Source of the DNA: Spirochaeta sp. UBA2779
Lineage (GTDB): Bacteria > Spirochaetota > Spirochaetia > DSM-2461
Reading direction: 5' to 3'
Assembly (NCBI GenBank): GCA_002352375.1
Contig: DEIH01000083.1
Location: 1-9,020 of the forward strand
Length of the DNA: 9,020 nt
The notes beneath the pieces are model-generated. The model saw nothing but the letters and a program-made list of their open reading frames with translations, did no database searches and was not told where the DNA came from. The position numbers and the translations under genes are program-made. Positions 6,383-9,020 of the stretch are shown piece by piece. Each line of letters begins with the position of its first letter. Position 1 is the stretch's first letter.

Positions 6383-6886
6383 TCAGCCCCACATATCCTT
6401 AAGGTTTTTACCCCTTCCACCGGCTATTTTAGGAGCCTGCATCAGGTTCTCAAAACCATTGAAAACACCTTTTACAATGTTCATGGTATTTTTTGAACCA
6501 AGACTTTTAGCCAGAATGTCATGCACACCAGCAGCTTCCATAATAGCCCTAACAGGGCCACCGGCAATAATACCAGTACCAGGAGCAGCAGGTTTCAGAA
6601 GCACTGAAGCACTTTTATAGACACCAACTATCTCATGAGGAAGTGTGGTTTTCTTAAGGGGTATAACAACCATATTCCGTTTGGCTTTATCAACACTTTT
6701 GCGTATTGCTTCAGAAACATCATTAGCTTTGCCAAATCCAAATCCGACTTTCCCTTTACCGTCACCAACTACCATCAGCGCACTGAAAGACATCTTTCTT
6801 CCGCCTTTTACAGCTTTAGAAACACGATTCAGCCTGATAAGCTTCTCGGTAAACTCTTTATCTTCATAACGTTCTCTACCAGCCAT
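6383..6886 (-). CDS. rpsE: Small-subunit ribosomal protein uS5
   Basis: uS5 lies at the mRNA entry side of the 30S subunit and acts in translational accuracy. Its N-terminal double-stranded-RNA-binding-like domain contains NRVSKAVKGGRKMSFSALMV (20-39), including the loop around residues 24-34 in which spectinomycin resistance mutations are known in E. coli, then VGDGKGKVGFGFGKA (40-54). The C-terminal domain shows LLKPAAPGTGIIAGGPVRAI (96-115) and NIVKGVFNGFENL (136-148). Length, 167 residues, is normal. ATG 6886 follows TAGGAGA, which overlaps the stop codon of rplR. Confidence 0.98.
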   Translation of the reverse strand: MAGRERYEDKEFTEKLIRLNRVSKAVKGGRKMSFSALMVVGDGKGKVGFGFGKANDVSEAIRKSVDKAKRNMVVIPLKKTTLPHEIVGVYKSASVLLKPAAPGTGIIAGGPVRAIMEAAGVHDILAKSLGSKNTMNIVKGVFNGFENLMQAPKIAGGRGKNLKDMWG

Positions 6887-6891
6887 GCTAT

Positions 6892-6897
6892 CTCCTA
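6892..6897 (-). promoter_or_regulatory. rpsE ribosome binding site overlapping the rplR stop
   Basis: TAGGAG on the minus strand joins the TAG stop of rplR to an AGGAG match, five bases before ATG 6886. This fixes the rpsE start and suggests translational coupling with rplR. Confidence 0.8.
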
Positions 6898-7254
6898 GAA
6901 CTTAAGACCCGATTCTCGGGCCCCGTCGGCTACAGCTTTCACAATACCGTGATAATGGTAACCGTTTCTGTCGAAAATGACCGCCTTGATATTGGCTTTT
7001 TTAAGTCGTTCAGCAATTATATTACCGACAGCTTTGCCACCATCTACGGACCGCTTAACCCCGGCAAGTTCTTTCTCCAATGTGGAAACAGAAGCCAGTG
7101 TCGTACCGGTAGTGTCATCAATGGCCTGAACGCTGATATTCTTATGGCTTTTAAAAACCGTCAGACGTGGACGTTCAGATGTTCCTTGAATCTTTTTCCG
7201 GACTCTTCGTTTACGCTGGGCATGCTTGTGCCATTTATCTTTCAGCCTATCCAT
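6895..7254 (-). CDS. rplR: Large-subunit ribosomal protein uL18
   Basis: uL18 binds 5S rRNA together with L5 and L25 and brings it into the central protuberance of the 50S subunit. The 119-residue protein has the basic N-terminal arm (KHAQRKRRVRKKIQGT, 10-25), the signature SERPRLTVFKSHKNISVQAIDD (26-47), AVIFDRNGYHYHGIVKAVAD (91-110) and the conserved end GARESGLKF. Length is normal. ATG 7254 lies about 10 nt after the rplF stop, with TAGGGAT as the ribosome binding site. Confidence 0.98.
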   Translation of the reverse strand: MDRLKDKWHKHAQRKRRVRKKIQGTSERPRLTVFKSHKNISVQAIDDTTGTTLASVSTLEKELAGVKRSVDGGKAVGNIIAERLKKANIKAVIFDRNGYHYHGIVKAVADGARESGLKF

Positions 7255-7264
7255 AACTGCATCC

Positions 7265-7804
7265 CTACTTCACGCCGCTCTTACCGACTTTACGGCGGAC
7301 GTTTTCATTATCATACCGAATCCCTTTACCTTTATATGGTTCCGGAGGTCGGAGTTTTCGGATTTCGGCAGCAACCTGCCCCACAATGGCTTTATCAATA
7401 CCGCTGACTGAAACCTTATTGTTTCCTTCAACGCTTAAAGCAACACCTTCAGGGGTTACATACTCAACCTGATTTGAAAAACCCAGGTTAAGCATAAGAA
7501 CCTTTCCATTTAATTCAGCTCGATAACCGACACCATTAATCACAAGAGTTTTTGTATAACCCTGGCTGACTCCATACACCATATTGCTTAGCAGTGAACG
7601 ATAAAGTCCATGCATCGATCTGGCATTTTTGGAATTATTTCCACGATTAACCTGAACCTCTTCATCACCAACAGTAAAGCTGATAGCCGGGTTGAAGGTT
7701 TGCGTAAGTTCACCCTTGCTGCCTTTAACCTGCAGTAGATTGTCCTTGACGGTTACAGTCACACCCTTCGGTACAACAACCGGCTGTAATCCAATTCGTG
7801 ACAT
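7265..7804 (-). CDS. rplF: Large-subunit ribosomal protein uL6
   Basis: uL6 is located near the sarcin-ricin loop and the factor-binding site of the 50S subunit. It has two related domains: the first (about 1-80) begins MSRIGLQPVVVPKGVTV and includes RSMHGLYRSLLSNMVYGV (62-79); the second (about 83-179) contains GVGYRAE (91-97) and the family signature RPPEPYKGKGIRY (152-164). Length, 179 residues, is the family norm. The ribosome binding site is the best in the window, TAAGGAGG, overlapping the rpsH stop codon. Confidence 0.98.
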   Translation of the reverse strand: MSRIGLQPVVVPKGVTVTVKDNLLQVKGSKGELTQTFNPAISFTVGDEEVQVNRGNNSKNARSMHGLYRSLLSNMVYGVSQGYTKTLVINGVGYRAELNGKVLMLNLGFSNQVEYVTPEGVALSVEGNNKVSVSGIDKAIVGQVAAEIRKLRPPEPYKGKGIRYDNENVRRKVGKSGVK

Positions 7805-7811
7805 CCTATTG

Positions 7812-7819
7812 CCTCCTTA
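7812..7819 (-). promoter_or_regulatory. rplF ribosome binding site, full-length match, overlapping the rpsH stop
   Basis: TAAGGAGG pairs over eight bases with the usual 3' end of 16S rRNA and includes the TAA stop of rpsH. It sits seven bases before ATG 7804, which fixes that start and points to coupling of rplF to rpsH. Confidence 0.88.
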
Positions 7820-8215
7820 CCAGACCGTACAGATAATCTCGCCGCCAACTTTGTTGACAACGGCTTTTCTGCCGGTAATTACTCCAGTTGAGGTGGAAAT
7901 AATCACTGTTCCCAATCCATTAAAAACACGGGGCATATGCTTGTATCCGGAATAAACCCGGCGACCGGGAGTAGATACGGATTTTAAACCGTGAATTATT
8001 GGATTCTCTGTTTCATCGTACTTCAGGAAAACTCTGATTATATCAATTTCATCCTGATTAACTTTTTTAAAGTTTTTTACATAACCTTCATTCTTCAGGA
8101 TTTTGATAATCTCCATCTTGAGTTTTGAAGGTCGTATATCCACTTTCTCATGCTTTGCAGCAACACCATTACGAATCTTGGTGAGCATATCTGCAACTGG
8201 ATCGCTAACACTCAT
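7817..8215 (-). CDS. rpsH: Small-subunit ribosomal protein uS8
   Basis: uS8 binds the central domain of 16S rRNA and, in E. coli, represses the spc operon by binding its own mRNA near the rplE start; whether this occurs here cannot be judged because the rplE start lies outside the window. The 132 residues show DPVADMLTKIRNG (5-17), KNEGYVKNF (41-49), STPGRRVY (81-88) and the signature ISTSTGVITGRKA (106-118), with the common end GGEIICTVW. In the signature the usual T-D-R is T-G-R. ATG 8215 has AGGAG seven bases upstream, 14 nt after the rpsN stop. Confidence 0.98.
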   Translation of the reverse strand: MSVSDPVADMLTKIRNGVAAKHEKVDIRPSKLKMEIIKILKNEGYVKNFKKVNQDEIDIIRVFLKYDETENPIIHGLKSVSTPGRRVYSGYKHMPRVFNGLGTVIISTSTGVITGRKAVVNKVGGEIICTVW

Positions 8216-8229
8216 ATTTGTTACTCCTG

Positions 8230-8415
8230 CTACCAGCTCGACTTGGTAACGCCGGGAATCATGCCTTCATTGGCAAGTTTTCGGAAGCAGATCCGGCACA
8301 TCTCGAACTTCCTCATATAACCTCTAGGGCGTCCGCACAGACGACAACGTCTGACAGTTCTGGTCATATACTTAGGCTTGCGCTGAGCCTTGATAATCAT
8401 AGACTTCTTAGCCAT
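8230..8415 (-). CDS. rpsN: Small-subunit ribosomal protein uS14, zinc-binding short form
   Basis: uS14 is a late-assembly protein in the head of the 30S subunit. At 61 residues this is the short type with an intact zinc site: C24 and C27 (RRCRLCGRPRGYMRKF) and C40 and C43 (EMCRICFRKLA). The longer zinc-free form has about 100 residues. Together with the zinc-type L36 at 4236 this indicates that both proteins need zinc; zinc-independent paralogues, if any, must lie elsewhere. The end GMIPGVTKSSW is the family norm. The ribosome binding site AAGGAG is formed by the last two sense codons of rplE. Confidence 0.98.
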   Translation of the reverse strand: MAKKSMIIKAQRKPKYMTRTVRRCRLCGRPRGYMRKFEMCRICFRKLANEGMIPGVTKSSW

Positions 8416-8418
8416 AGC

Positions 8419-9020
8419 CTACTCCTTGCTGAAAGGCATGCCGAAATTTCTGAGCAGACTGCGAGCCTGATCATCATTCGGGGCTGTCGTAACGATGGCC
8501 ACATTCAGGCCCCTAACACGTTCAATTTTGTCGTAATCGATCTCAGGAAAAATTATCTGCTCGTCAATTCCGAGACTGTAATTTCCCCTTCCATCAAAAG
8601 CTTTAGGATTAACTCCACGAAAGTCCTTTACACGGGGTAAAGCAACGTTCAGTAGTCTATCCAAGAACTCATACATGCGATTGCCACGAAGGGTTACCTT
8701 TGCACCAATTTCCTGACCTTCACGTATTTTAAAGTTTGCTATGGATTGCCTGGCTTTAGTTCTTAAAACTTTCTGGCCGGTAATCTGCTCAAGTTCATTA
8801 ACAGCAGAATCGAGGAATTTTTTATTTGTCAGTGCATCTCCGACTCCTGCTGAGACTACAATTTTCTCAATACGCGGAATTTGCATTATACTTTTGAAAC
8901 CGAATTCTTTATTCAAATTGCCTGCAATTTCTTTGTTGTACCTCAGCTTAAGCCGTGCCTCGTATTGGGACTTCTGATCTTTTTTTGGAGCAGCCTTTTT
9001 CTCTGCCGCAGGTTTTTTAG
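8419..9020 (-). CDS. rplE: Large-subunit ribosomal protein uL5 with Lys/Ala-rich N-terminal extension (5' end outside window)
   Basis: uL5 binds 5S rRNA and helps form the central protuberance, where it touches the P-site tRNA and S13. The visible 199 residues contain the whole family core: the lead-in YEARLKLRYNKEIAGNL aligns with the usual YVPRLK..Y..EI start, then FGFKSIMQIPRIEKIVVSAG, ARQSIANFKIREG, VTLRGNRMYEFLDRLLNVALPRVKDFRG and FDGRGNYSLGI.EQ.IFPEI. Counting from the Tyr gives 181 residues, the normal L5 length. Upstream of it the frame stays open to the edge with at least 18 more residues, including KKPAAEKKAAPKK, and has no ATG, GTG or TTG, so the true start lies beyond position 9020. 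A TTG at 8916 would remove conserved residues and is not accepted. The gene ends three bases before rpsN. Confidence 0.95.
   Translation of the reverse strand, partial: KKPAAEKKAAPKKDQKSQYEARLKLRYNKEIAGNLNKEFGFKSIMQIPRIEKIVVSAGVGDALTNKKFLDSAVNELEQITGQKVLRTKARQSIANFKIREGQEIGAKVTLRGNRMYEFLDRLLNVALPRVKDFRGVNPKAFDGRGNYSLGIDEQIIFPEIDYDKIERVRGLNVAIVTTAPNDDQARSLLRNFGMPFSKE
8422..8427 (-). promoter_or_regulatory. rpsN ribosome binding site inside the rplE end
   Basis: AAGGAG on the minus strand is read as the last two codons, Lys-Glu, of rplE and lies six bases before ATG 8415. It fixes the rpsN start and couples its translation to rplE. Confidence 0.8.

Noticed and set aside
6381..6392. GTG start for rpmD adding four residues
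   Set aside because: The ATG at 6380 gives the normal N-terminus with a well-spaced GGGG site; the GTG overlaps that site and rpsE.
7854..7859. TTGACA on the plus strand inside rpsH
   Set aside because: A perfect -35 hexamer, but no -10 element at proper spacing and no plus-strand gene downstream; chance occurrence.
8419..8916. rplE starting at TTG 8916 (165 residues)
   Set aside because: This start cuts off the conserved L5 lead-in YEARLK..Y.KEI, which is encoded in frame just upstream; the gene is instead open at the window edge.
1..9020. Search for mobile elements, defence genes or a new multi-gene system
   Set aside because: All genes but one are core ribosomal, translocon or polymerase genes in conserved order; no transposase, integrase, attachment site or nuclease is encoded.

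Overview
The window is the distal half of the bacterial S10-spc-alpha ribosomal protein superoperon, with every gene on the minus strand, so transcription runs from position 9020 towards position 1. The minus-strand order is rplE (cut by the right edge), rpsN, rpsH, rplF, rplR, rpsE, rpmD, rplO, secY, rpmJ, rpsM, rpsK, rpoA, rplQ. A terminator follows, then a membrane-anchored protein of unknown function that is cut by the left edge. rpmJ (37 codons, 4236-4349) is easy to miss because of its size but is complete.

The likely source is a spirochaete. Three things suggest this, none of them decisive: the run secY-rpmJ-rpsM-rpsK-rpoA-rplQ without adk, map, infA or rpsD, which matches my memory of the Treponema arrangement; an L17 with a long charged C-terminal tail; and an alpha subunit with an acidic linker and tail. 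The GC content looks moderate, by eye. No species can be named. A phylogenetic placement of RpoA, SecY and L6 would settle it.

Layout: 8419-9020 L5; 5711-8415 eight more spc-operon proteins, including SecY's upstream neighbour L15; 4373-5701 SecY, the channel of the Sec translocon; 1704-4349 the alpha operon (L36, S13, S11, RNA polymerase alpha, L17); 1423-1703 a spacer with an intrinsic terminator; 1-1422 the membrane protein. Spacing is tight (about 2 to 23 nt) except for 96 nt in front of rpoA and 281 nt after rplQ. Several Shine-Dalgarno sequences overlap the stop codon of the preceding gene, as expected for coupled, equimolar ribosomal protein synthesis.

Most of the window is ordinary core machinery. 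The points worth a second look are the Lys/Ala/Pro-rich additions on L5 (N-terminal) and L17 (C-terminal), the acidic linker and tail of the alpha subunit, the enlarged rpsK-rpoA gap where many bacteria carry rpsD, the two overlapping hairpins after rplQ, and the uncharacterised sensor-like membrane protein. I saw no tRNA, rRNA, CRISPR array, insertion sequence or prophage gene, and no sign of a new multi-gene system.
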